From NCBI GenBank assembly GCA_030691385.1, contig JAUYEI010000082.1, positions 1 to 56,512 on the forward strand: a stretch of DNA of 56,512 nt, written 5' to 3'. Below the pieces are notes generated by a model. It made no database searches. It saw only the letters and a list, made by a program, of their open reading frames with translations, and had not been told where the DNA came from. This stretch comes from Azonexus sp. (GTDB lineage Bacteria > Pseudomonadota > Gammaproteobacteria > Burkholderiales > Rhodocyclaceae). Of this stretch, positions 38,479 through 46,515 are shown one piece after another. The translations under genes were made by a program, and so were the position numbers. The stretch's first letter is position 1. Every line of letters begins with the position of its first letter.

Positions 38479-39750
38479 ATGACGGTTCGGATTGTCGATC
38501 GGCGGCAGGACAGCAGGAACAAGAGTTCCATCAACCGCAGCCGCTTCATCCGCCGCTTCAAGGGGCAGATTCGCAAGGCGGTGGCCGATGCCATCGCCAA
38601 GCGCGGCATCCGCGATCTGGAGAACGGCGAGAAGATCGGCATTCCCGGCAGGGACATCTCCGAGCCGCATTTTCAGCACGGCCAGGGCGGCATCCGGGAA
38701 TCGGTGCATCCGGGTAACGACCGTTTTCAGAGCGGTGATGAAATGGACAGGCCGCCGCCCGGCGGCCAGGGGCAGGGTAGCGGCAAGGCCAGTCCGGATG
38801 GCGAGGGCATTGACGATTTCGTGTTCACGCTGACCCGCGACGAGTTTCTCGACATCTTCTTCGATGAGTTGGCCCTGCCCAACCTGGTCAAGCGGCAACT
38901 GGCCCGCATCGATGAATACAAGCGGGTGCGGGCCGGCTATACGCAGACCGGGGTAGCGACCAATATCAACCTGGTGCGCACCATGCGCGGCGCGGCCGGC
39001 CGGCGGGTGGCAGTTGGCGGTCCGTATGCGACCCGCCTGCGCAGCCTGCAGGCCGAGCTGGAGCAGGCGCTCGACGAAATGCCGGCGGACGAAGCAGAGA
39101 TCGACCGCCTGAAGCGCGAGATTGTTCATCTCAAAGCCCGGCACGAGGCGATCCCCTTCATCGACCCCTTTGACCTGCGCTACTCGAACCGCATCCGCGT
39201 CCCCGAGCCCTCGACGCAGGCCGTGATGTTCTGCGTGATGGATGTTTCCGGCTCGATGGACGAAGCCAAGAAGCAGATGGCCAAGCGCTTTTTCATGTTG
39301 CTTTACCTCTTCCTCAACCGCAATTACGAGCATATCGAGGTGGTCTTCCTTCGTCACCACACGGTGGCCGAGGAGGTGGACGAGGACAACTTCTTCCACT
39401 CCCGGGAAACCGGCGGCACCATTGTTTCCAGCGCACTGAAACTGATGCGCGACATCATCACCGAACGTTATGCGAGCAGTGCCTGGAACATCTACTGCGC
39501 GCAGGCATCCGACGGTGACAACTGGAACGACGACTCGCCCCTGTGCCGCGAACTGCTCGCCGAGTCCATCCTGCCGTTGGTCCAGTACTTTGCCTACATC
39601 GAGATCGCCGACAGCGAGCCGCAGAACCTCTGGCGCGAATACGAAGAGCTGGCCGGCGCCTATCCCGGGCTGTTCGCCATGCAGCGCATCACGGCCGTCA
39701 GCGACATCTACCCGGTATTCCGCGAACTGTTCAGAAAGCGCCTGGCATGA
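38479..39750 (+). CDS. YeaH/UPF0229 family protein
   Basis: A 423-aa protein of the YeaH (UPF0229/DUF444) family, always found with PrkA. The N-terminus is highly basic (RIVDRRQDSRNKSSINRSRF), then comes a Gly/Arg/Asp-rich flexible stretch (about 70-115). The C-terminal half has a von Willebrand A-like fold with the metal-site motif DVSGSMDEAKK near residue 254. The molecular role is unknown; it is thought to act with the kinase. GGGGAGG precedes the ATG. It overlaps spoVR by four bases. Confidence 0.92.
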   Translation: MTVRIVDRRQDSRNKSSINRSRFIRRFKGQIRKAVADAIAKRGIRDLENGEKIGIPGRDISEPHFQHGQGGIRESVHPGNDRFQSGDEMDRPPPGGQGQGSGKASPDGEGIDDFVFTLTRDEFLDIFFDELALPNLVKRQLARIDEYKRVRAGYTQTGVATNINLVRTMRGAAGRRVAVGGPYATRLRSLQAELEQALDEMPADEAEIDRLKREIVHLKARHEAIPFIDPFDLRYSNRIRVPEPSTQAVMFCVMDVSGSMDEAKKQMAKRFFMLLYLFLNRNYEHIEVVFLRHHTVAEEVDEDNFFHSRETGGTIVSSALKLMRDIITERYASSAWNIYCAQASDGDNWNDDSPLCRELLAESILPLVQYFAYIEIADSEPQNLWREYEELAGAYPGLFAMQRITAVSDIYPVFRELFRKRLA

Positions 39751-41273
39751 CCCGCAAACGCTCCCGCCTGATTGCCGAAGGTTCGGACTGGACGCTCGAA
39801 GCGATCGCCCTCTACGACACCGAGATTGGCCGCGTGGCCAGGAACTACGGTCTGGACACCTATCGCCATCAACTCGAGGTCATCACCTCAGAACAGATGA
39901 TGGATGCCTACGCCGCCATCGGCATGCCGGTCTATTACCATCACTGGTCTTTCGGCAAACATTTCCTGGAAACCGAAAACCGCTACAAGCGCGGCCACAT
40001 GGGGCTGGCCTACGAGATCGTGATCAATTCCGATCCCTGCATCGCCTACCTGATGGAGGAAAACACACTGACCATGCAGGCGCTGGTCATCGCCCATGCC
40101 GCTTATGGTCACAACTCTTTCTTCAAGGGCAACCATCTGTTCAAGCAGTGGACCAGCGCCGACGCAATCATCGACTACCTGGTTTTCGCCCGGAACTACA
40201 TTGCCGAATGCGAGGAGCGCCACGGCGTCGATAGCGTCGAACAGCTGATCGACGCCTGTCATTCCCTGTCCAATCTTGGTGTCGACCGCTACAAGCGTTC
40301 GCCCCCGTTATCGCTGGAAAAGGAAAAGAACCGCCAGCGCGAACGCGAGGTCTACCTGCAGGCCCAGGTCAATGATTTGTGGCGCACCCTGCCGCGCCAT
40401 GAAGCGGCGGTCGCGGCTGCCGAGGAAAGACGTTTTCCCGAGGAGCCGGAAGAAAACCTGCTCTACTTCGTCGAGAAGAATGCCCCGCTGCTTGAGCCAT
40501 GGCAGCGCGAGATCGTGCGCATTACCCGCAAGATCGGCCAGTACTTCTACCCGCAGCGGCAGACCCAGGTGATGAACGAAGGCTGGGCCTGTTTCTGGCA
40601 TTACACGCTGCTCAACACGCTGTACGACGAGGGGAAGGTTAACGACGGTTTCATGTTCGAGTTCCTGCAGTCGCACACCAACGTCGTTTACCAACCGCCC
40701 TATCACCACCCGTGGTATTCCGGCATCAATCCCTATGCGCTGGGTTTTGCCATGTGGCAGGACATCCGGCGCATCTGCGAAAACCCCACTGACGAAGACC
40801 GCGAGTGGTTCCCCGGGATTGCCGGTTCCGACTGGCGCGAAACCTTCGACTTCGCAATGCGCAATTTCAAGGACGAGAGTTTCATCGCCCAGTACCTGTC
40901 GCCCCGGCTGATGCGCGAGTTCAAGTTGTTCTCGGTGCTCGACGACGACCGCAGGGGCAAGCTGAAAGTCGACGCCATCCACGACGAGCCGGGTTATCGC
41001 GCCCTGCGCCGGAATCTTGCCGAGCAGTACAACCTGGGCAGCAGCGATCCGAACATCCAGGTCTGGAACGTGGACCTGAGTGGCGACCGTTCGCTGACCC
41101 TGCGCCATTTCGTCCATCAGCGCCGCCCCTTGTCGGCGCCGTCCGACGCGGCGCTGGAACACCTGGCCTGTCTGTGGGGCTTTACGGTGCGCCTTGAACA
41201 ACAGTCGGCCGATGGTGAAGTGGCGCTTCTCGCCGAGCGCAAAACGGAAAAACGCAAGCGCGGCGAACGCTGA
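39747..41273 (+). CDS. SpoVR family protein (YcgB-like)
   Basis: A 508-aa SpoVR/YcgB protein. It is identified by the N-terminal IYDTEIGRVARNYGLD-type segment (here ALYDTEIGRVARNYGLD), HWSFGKHF near residue 70, the His/Glu-rich HAAYGHNSFFKGNHLF and NEGWACFWHYTLLNTLYDEG, and QPPYHHPWYSGINPYALGF. In Bacillus, SpoVR is needed for spore cortex formation; in proteobacteria it is co-conserved with prkA and yeaH and its activity is unknown. Start ATG overlaps the yeaH stop. No clear terminator separates it from glmU. Confidence 0.94.
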   Translation: MTRKRSRLIAEGSDWTLEAIALYDTEIGRVARNYGLDTYRHQLEVITSEQMMDAYAAIGMPVYYHHWSFGKHFLETENRYKRGHMGLAYEIVINSDPCIAYLMEENTLTMQALVIAHAAYGHNSFFKGNHLFKQWTSADAIIDYLVFARNYIAECEERHGVDSVEQLIDACHSLSNLGVDRYKRSPPLSLEKEKNRQREREVYLQAQVNDLWRTLPRHEAAVAAAEERRFPEEPEENLLYFVEKNAPLLEPWQREIVRITRKIGQYFYPQRQTQVMNEGWACFWHYTLLNTLYDEGKVNDGFMFEFLQSHTNVVYQPPYHHPWYSGINPYALGFAMWQDIRRICENPTDEDREWFPGIAGSDWRETFDFAMRNFKDESFIAQYLSPRLMREFKLFSVLDDDRRGKLKVDAIHDEPGYRALRRNLAEQYNLGSSDPNIQVWNVDLSGDRSLTLRHFVHQRRPLSAPSDAALEHLACLWGFTVRLEQQSADGEVALLAERKTEKRKRGER

Positions 41274-41306
41274 GTTCCCTTGTTCTGCTTCGACAGGCGT
41301 CGGCGA

Positions 41307-41318
41307 TCGTGTGAGAAT
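41307..41318 (+). promoter_or_regulatory. Possible extended -10 promoter element before glmU
   Basis: TCGTGTGAGAAT, identical to the 12-mer at 33397-33408, lies 33 bases before the glmU start chosen here. A start site just downstream would leave a short leader. Confidence 0.35.
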
Positions 41319-41351
41319 GCGGGTTGCCTAACCTCACAAGAAATGCCCAAC

Positions 41352-42710
41352 ATGAATATCGTCATTCTCGCTGCCGGTCAGGGCAAGCGCATGCATTCCA
41401 ATCTTCCCAAGGTCTTGCATCCGGTCGCCGGCAAGCCCCTGGCGCAGCATGTGATCGATACGGCGCGGTTGCTGGCGCCGGAGAAATTGATTGTCGTTTA
41501 TGGTCATGGCGGGGAAGCGGTGCGCGCCACGCTGGCCGCTGACGATATCCTGTGGGCCGAGCAGGCGCAGCAACTGGGCACTGGCCACGCCGTCGCCCAG
41601 GCCGTCTCGCAACTGGGTGATGCGGTACAGACGCTGGTCCTTTACGGCGACGTGCCACTGACCACGGTCGGCGCGCTCAAGCGCCTGCTGCAGGCCGGCA
41701 AGGACGGGTTGTCCATCCTCACCGTCGACCTCGCCAACCCGACCGGCTACGGCCGCATGGTGCGCGATGCCGCCGGCAGCATCGTGCGCATCGTCGAGGA
41801 AAAGGACGCGACGCCCGAGGAAAAGGCGATCCGCGAGGTCAATACCGGCATCATGGCGATCCCGACGGCGCGCCTGGCCGACTGGCTCGGCCAGCTCAAG
41901 AACAACAACGCCCAGGGCGAGTACTACCTGACCGACATCGTCGCGCTGGCCGTGGCCGAGGGCCTGCCGGTACGCGCCGCACAGCCCGGGGGCGAATGGG
42001 AAGTGCTCGGCGTCAACAGCAAGGTGCAACTGGCCGAACTGGAACGCCAGCATCAGCGTAATTTGGCCGACCAGTTGCTCGTCGCCGGCGTGCGCCTGGC
42101 CGACCCGGCACGCATCGACATTCGCGGCTCGCTGAGCCATGGCCGCGATGTCTCCATCGATGTCGGCTGCGTTTTCGAAGGCAAGGTCGAACTGGCCGAT
42201 GCCGTCGAGGTCGGCCCCTACTGCGTGCTCAAGAACGTCAAGGTCGGCGCCGGCACGCGCATTGCCGCCTTCTGTCATTTCGAGGATGCGGTGATCGGCC
42301 CGGACGGCGTGCTCGGTCCATATGCCCGCCTGCGTCCGGGTACCGAGCTCGGGCCGGAGGTGCATATCGGCAACTTCGTCGAGGTCAAGAAGAGCATCAT
42401 CGGCGCCCAGTCCAAGGCCAACCACCTGGCCTACATCGGCGATGCCGAGATCGGCCAGCGCGTCAATGTCGGCGCCGGCACCATCACCTGCAACTACGAT
42501 GGCGCCAACAAGTTCAAGACCATCATCGAAGACGACGTGTTCATCGGTTCCGATACCCAACTCGTGGCGCCGGTGACGGTCGGTCGCGGGGCAACGCTCG
42601 GGGCCGGCACGACGCTGACCAAGAACGCCCCGCCTGGCGCCTTGACCGTGTCGCGGGCCAAACAACTGACGCTTTCCGGCTGGGAACGTCCGAAGAAGGT
42701 GAAGAAATAA
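41352..42710 (+). CDS. glmU: Bifunctional UDP-N-acetylglucosamine pyrophosphorylase / glucosamine-1-phosphate acetyltransferase
   Basis: Makes UDP-GlcNAc for peptidoglycan and LPS. The N-terminal uridyltransferase domain begins [14 protein letters not shown] with the [11 protein letters not shown] substrate loop; YGDVPLT and the EVNTGIMA block follow. From about residue 230 the left-handed beta-helix acetyltransferase domain runs to the end, with [23 protein letters not shown] and [14 protein letters not shown] 41352 gives 452 aa and the family N-terminus; ATG 41343 adds three residues. Neither has a strong ribosome binding site. Its stop shares one base with the next start (TAATG). Confidence 0.96.
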   Translation: MNIVILAAGQGKRMHSNLPKVLHPVAGKPLAQHVIDTARLLAPEKLIVVYGHGGEAVRATLAADDILWAEQAQQLGTGHAVAQAVSQLGDAVQTLVLYGDVPLTTVGALKRLLQAGKDGLSILTVDLANPTGYGRMVRDAAGSIVRIVEEKDATPEEKAIREVNTGIMAIPTARLADWLGQLKNNNAQGEYYLTDIVALAVAEGLPVRAAQPGGEWEVLGVNSKVQLAELERQHQRNLADQLLVAGVRLADPARIDIRGSLSHGRDVSIDVGCVFEGKVELADAVEVGPYCVLKNVKVGAGTRIAAFCHFEDAVIGPDGVLGPYARLRPGTELGPEVHIGNFVEVKKSIIGAQSKANHLAYIGDAEIGQRVNVGAGTITCNYDGANKFKTIIEDDVFIGSDTQLVAPVTVGRGATLGAGTTLTKNAPPGALTVSRAKQLTLSGWERPKKVKK

Positions 42711-43033
42711 TGGACTGGGGATTCATGGCATTTGCGGTCGCGTCGACCTTGTCACTGGCGGCCGGCGGCTTGTTGTTGCTCATCGGTTATATCGGCACCG
42801 TGCCGGCGGCCTTCAGCTTTGGCTGGAAGACCGGGCTGCCGGTGCTGCTCTTGCCGGTCATCGGTCCGGTATGGTTTGCGCTGAACCACGGGCCGGAGTT
42901 CAGGCGGTCGGCGATCCAGTTGATTGCCGGCGTCGCGCTGCTTGCTGTCGCGACTGGCCTGATTCTGGGCCTGGGTCCTCACTTCGCAGAAAAGATAATT
43001 GCCGAAATGATCGAGGCCGAGAAGACCCGCTGA
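42710..43033 (+). CDS. Small membrane protein of unknown function
   Basis: A 107-aa protein with three predicted TM segments (about residues 6-28, 36-58 and 69-88), a short hydrophilic loop HGPEFRRS between the second and third, and a charged C-terminus (EMIEAEKTR). I do not recognise a family. It begins in the last base of the glmU stop, which suggests translational coupling, and ends about 30 bases before the EF-G-like gene. Confidence 0.7.
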   Translation: MDWGFMAFAVASTLSLAAGGLLLLIGYIGTVPAAFSFGWKTGLPVLLLPVIGPVWFALNHGPEFRRSAIQLIAGVALLAVATGLILGLGPHFAEKIIAEMIEAEKTR

Positions 43034-43066
43034 TTTGCCGTTAATTTATTGCTCAGGGAGAAAAAG

Positions 43067-45118
43067 ATGTCCAAGTACACCACCGAGGCGCTACGTTCCA
43101 TTGCGCTGGTCGGCCATGGCGCCGCCGGCAAGACCAGTCTGGCCGAGGCCTTGCTGTTCGCGACCGGCGCCATCAATACGAAGGGCGGCGTCGACAAGGG
43201 CAACACGGTTGCCGACTTCGATGGCCAGGAAAAAGAAGCCGGCCACTCCCTGACTTCCGCCGTCATCAATTTCGGCTACGAAGACACCCATGTTCACTTG
43301 ATCGACACTCCGGGCTACCCGGACTTTTCCGGCCAGGCCATCGCTGCGCTGGCCGGGGTCGATACCGCCCTGATCGTGATCAACGCCCAGACCGGCATCG
43401 AACTGATGACCGAGCGCATGATGCGCCACGCCGCCGAGCGCAAGCTGTGCCGGATGATTGTCATCAACAAGATCGATGCTGACAACCTCGACCTGCCGGG
43501 CCTGGTCGCCGACATTCGCGAACGCTTCGGCAAGCAGTGCATGCTGCTCGACCTGCCGGCGCACGGGGCGGCTGAGGTCGTTGAAGTGCTCGAACACGCT
43601 GCCGGCGATGCTGATTTCGAGTCGGTGGCTGCCGCCCATCGGGCGCTGATCGACCAGATCGTCGAGGAAGACGAAGACCTGCTCGCCCAGTACCTTGAAG
43701 ATGGTGCCGACCCGACCGCTGCCGCCTTGCATGCGCCGTTCGAGAAGGCCTTGCGCGAAGGCCACCTGATTCCGATTCTGTTCACCTCGGCGAAGACCGG
43801 CGCCGGTATCAAGGAACTGCTGCACGTGCTGGCCTCGCTCGCACCGAACCCGGCCGAAGGCAACCCGCCGCCGTTCTACAAGGGTGAGCCGGGTGACAAG
43901 ACCGAACCCTTCCAGGCCGTTCCCGATGCCTCGAAGCACGTGCTGGCCCACGTCTTCAAGGTGGTGGCCGACCCCTACCTGGGCAAGATCGGCGTCTTCC
44001 GCGTCCATCAGGGCACGATGAAGAAGGACATGCAGCTCTTCGTCGGCGATGGCAAGCGGCCGATCAAGGTTGGTCATCTCTACCAGTTGCAGGGCAAGGA
44101 CAGCATCGAGGTCGACGAACTGCTGCCGGGCGACATCGGTGCCATCGCCAAGATCGACGAGATCGACTTCGACTGCGTACTGCACGATTCGCACGACGAG
44201 GACCACATTCACCTCGTGCCGCTCGAGTTTCCCAAGCCGATGGCCGGGCTGGCCGTCGAAACGAAAAAAAAGGGCGACGAACAACGCCTGTTCGACATCC
44301 TCGGCAAGCTGGCCATGGAAGACCCGACCTTCGTCGTCGAGCGCCATCCGACGAGCAACGAAACGGTCATCCGCGGTCTTGGCGAGATTCACCTGAAAGC
44401 CAAGCTGGCCCGCATGGCTGGCCAGTACAAGCTCGAAGTCGATACCAAGCCACCGCGCATTCCCTACTGCGAGACGATCACCGGTTCGGCCGAGGCGATG
44501 TATCGCCACAAGAAACAGTCGGGCGGCGCCGGCCAGTTCGGCGAAGTGCATCTGCGCATCGAGCCGAAGGGCCGCGGCGAGGGCTTCGAGTTCGTCGATG
44601 CGGTCAAGGGTGGCGTCATTCCCGGTGTCTTCATGGCGGCGGTGGAAAAGGGCATCCGTCAGGGGCTGGAAGGTGGTGTGGTGGCCGGTTATGCGGTCGA
44701 TGACATCAAGGTTACGGTGTTCGACGGCAAGACCCACGCCGTGGATGGCAAGGAAGTCGCCTTCACGATGGCTGGCCGCAAGGCCGTTATCGAAGCGATT
44801 CGGGGTGCCAAGCCGATTGTGCTCGAACCCATCGTCAGCATCGAGATCATCGTTCCGGAATCGGCCATTGGCGACCTGACGGGCGATCTGTCCGGTCGGC
44901 GTGGTCATATCACCGGTACCGACGGGCGTGGGCATGGCATGTCGGCGATTAGTGGCGAAGTGCCGCTGGCTGAACTTAACGACTATCAGTCGCGACTTAA
45001 GTCGCTGACTGGGGGGCAGGGCAGCTATACCATCGAGTTTGCCCGCTACGCGGCTGTGCCGCCGAATGTCCAGCAGCAACTGGCGAGCAAGTTTCAGTTG
45101 CATGATGAGGATGAGTGA
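43067..45118 (+). CDS. EF-G-like translational GTPase (FusA2-type paralog)
   Basis: A 683-aa protein with the whole elongation factor G domain order: GTPase domain with P-loop GHGAAGKTS (residues 16-24), G3 DTPGYPDF and G4 NKID, then beta-barrel domain II, domain III, domain IV and the C-terminal domain V. The G1 sequence GHGAAGKT departs from the AHIDAGKTT of the housekeeping EF-G, and the gene is not in a str operon. This is therefore the paralogous EF-G-like branch, whose role (ribosome recycling, stress or translation tuning) is unsettled. ATG 43067 is preferred over 43049 because GGGAG lies six bases upstream. Confidence 0.9.
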   Translation: MSKYTTEALRSIALVGHGAAGKTSLAEALLFATGAINTKGGVDKGNTVADFDGQEKEAGHSLTSAVINFGYEDTHVHLIDTPGYPDFSGQAIAALAGVDTALIVINAQTGIELMTERMMRHAAERKLCRMIVINKIDADNLDLPGLVADIRERFGKQCMLLDLPAHGAAEVVEVLEHAAGDADFESVAAAHRALIDQIVEEDEDLLAQYLEDGADPTAAALHAPFEKALREGHLIPILFTSAKTGAGIKELLHVLASLAPNPAEGNPPPFYKGEPGDKTEPFQAVPDASKHVLAHVFKVVADPYLGKIGVFRVHQGTMKKDMQLFVGDGKRPIKVGHLYQLQGKDSIEVDELLPGDIGAIAKIDEIDFDCVLHDSHDEDHIHLVPLEFPKPMAGLAVETKKKGDEQRLFDILGKLAMEDPTFVVERHPTSNETVIRGLGEIHLKAKLARMAGQYKLEVDTKPPRIPYCETITGSAEAMYRHKKQSGGAGQFGEVHLRIEPKGRGEGFEFVDAVKGGVIPGVFMAAVEKGIRQGLEGGVVAGYAVDDIKVTVFDGKTHAVDGKEVAFTMAGRKAVIEAIRGAKPIVLEPIVSIEIIVPESAIGDLTGDLSGRRGHITGTDGRGHGMSAISGEVPLAELNDYQSRLKSLTGGQGSYTIEFARYAAVPPNVQQQLASKFQLHDEDE

Positions 45119-45127
45119 GGGTTTAGT

Positions 45128-45785
45128 CCCCGGGGTCCGGTAAATTAGCCTGGGGTTCCGCCTTGCTGGCGGGCGTACTTTCTTTTGCTTCGCCAAAAGA
45201 AAGTAGCCAAAGGCGGGGTTCATCGCTAGCGCAGCTAAAAGGCGACCCCGGGGGCGGCGCCGGCTTCGCCGGTTCCTTGCGCTACTCGGCAGGCCGGGCG
45301 GCTGCGGAACTCGGGCTACGCCCTCAGACAGTCCTCGCCGACTGCCCCCGACCTTCCTGCGTTGCTCAGCGCCTTCCACGGGGGCCCCAAAGGCGTCCGG
45401 GTTCGACGGGTGTAGCGCAAAAAATTGATTCCCACGGTCAACCGGAAAAAACGGCCAAAAATGAAATCAGTTATTCTGGCACCCAAGCTCAATCACGGGT
45501 CGTTTCACCGGGCCCCTTGAGAGGTGCCGAGCAACGCAGGGGCTGGCGGATAAAGGGCGAGGACTGTCTGAGGGCGCAGCCCGAGTTCCGCAGCCCCCGC
45601 CAGCACCGAGTAGCGCAGGGAACCGGCGCAGCCGGCACCGACCCAGGGTCGCCTTCTTCTTTGGCTACTTTCTTCTTGGCGAAGCAAGAAGAAAGTACGC
45701 CCGCGCCTCAAGCGCGGAAAACAAGGGTTACGAAGAGGCAGCAGCGCCTCGAGTGCGGAACCCCAAGCCAATTAACCGGAACCCC
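45128..45785. repeat. Long imperfect inverted-repeat element
   Basis: A ~660-bp non-coding element fills the gap between two convergent genes. Left arm (about 45128-45393) and right arm (about 45507-45785) are reverse complements at an estimated 80% or better, with indels. Matching landmarks are GGGGTTCCGC at both outer ends, GGCGTACTTTCTT, GTAGCCAAAG, GCTGCGGAACTCGGGCT, CCCTCAGACAGTCCTCGC and CCTGCGTTGCTC. Each arm has its own hairpin; the right one is a perfect 10-bp stem (TTTCTTCTTG with CAAGAAGAAA). The central ~110 bp contains a dispersed repeat copy. An open frame across it (45163-45792) is low-complexity and not a credible protein. Confidence 0.8.
45427..45462 (-). repeat. Dispersed repeat copy 6, in the centre of the inverted repeat
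   Basis: Minus-strand copy with TTTTTGGCCGTTTTTT followed by CCGGTTGACCGTGGGAATC. It is the closest to a consensus of the six and sits between the arms of the 45128-45785 element. Confidence 0.8.
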
Positions 45786-45792
45786 CGGCTAA

Positions 45793-46515
45793 TTAAGCCG
45801 TGCCCCCACCCGACCAACTAACCGTCGCCAGAAACAGATACCCCGCGCCATAAACCGTCTTGATGAAGGCCGGGCTTTGCGGATCCGGTTCGAGCTTGCG
45901 GCGTAGCCGGGATATACGGACGTCGATGGCGCGGTCATTGGGCGCCAGATCGCGGGTACCCATGAGTTTTTCGCGCTGCAGGATGCGATTCGGATTATTG
46001 ACGAAGACCTTGAGCAGCTCGGCTTCCGCCGTGCTCAGCGCGTGCTCTTCGCCATTCGGCGCGGTCAGCGTGTTGTTGCCGAGATTGAAACGCCAGCCCG
46101 AAAACTCGGCGATCTGGCGGGCCTGCGTTTCGCTGCCTTCGCGCCGGCGCACGATGCTGCGCACGCGGGCGACCAGTTCGCGCGGCTCGAAAGGCTTGAG
46201 CACGTAGTCGTCGGCACCCAGTTCGAGGCCCATGACGCGGTCGCTGACGTGGGCGCGCCCGGTCAGGATCAGGATGCCGCAGCCCGACTGGGCGCGGACG
46301 CGCTGCATGGCTTCGAGGCCGTCCATGTCGGGGAGGCCGAGGTCGATGATGCAGAGGTCGGGGGCCAGCGCGCGCAGACGGCGCAGCAGGTCGCCGGCGC
46401 TGCGGCACCAGACGGTGCGAAAGCCGAAGTCGGCGAGCACCTGCTCGATGATCCTGGCGACATCGGGATCGTCCTCGACGATGGCGATGAGCTTGGCGGG
46501 TTCGTTGTCTTTCAT
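45793..46515 (-). CDS. OmpR-family response regulator
   Basis: A 240-aa two-component regulator. The receiver domain (about 8-122) has the acidic pair EDD, the phosphorylated D58 in CIIDLGLPDMDG and the conserved Lys in VLKPFEP. The DNA-binding winged helix (about 145-235) has LSTAEAELLKVFVNNPNRIL, the recognition region DRAIDVRISRLRRKL and FIKTVYGAGYLF. Its ATG overlaps the stop of the hybrid kinase gene (ATGA), so the two are an operon and very likely a cognate pair. Its own stop codon lies at the outer edge of the inverted-repeat element. Confidence 0.93.
   Translation of the reverse strand: MKDNEPAKLIAIVEDDPDVARIIEQVLADFGFRTVWCRSAGDLLRRLRALAPDLCIIDLGLPDMDGLEAMQRVRAQSGCGILILTGRAHVSDRVMGLELGADDYVLKPFEPRELVARVRSIVRRREGSETQARQIAEFSGWRFNLGNNTLTAPNGEEHALSTAEAELLKVFVNNPNRILQREKLMGTRDLAPNDRAIDVRISRLRRKLEPDPQSPAFIKTVYGAGYLFLATVSWSGGGTA

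Noticed and set aside
45163..45792. Open frame of about 209 codons through the inverted-repeat element
   Set aside because: The translation is low-complexity and follows both arms of an inverted repeat; no start signal or domain.
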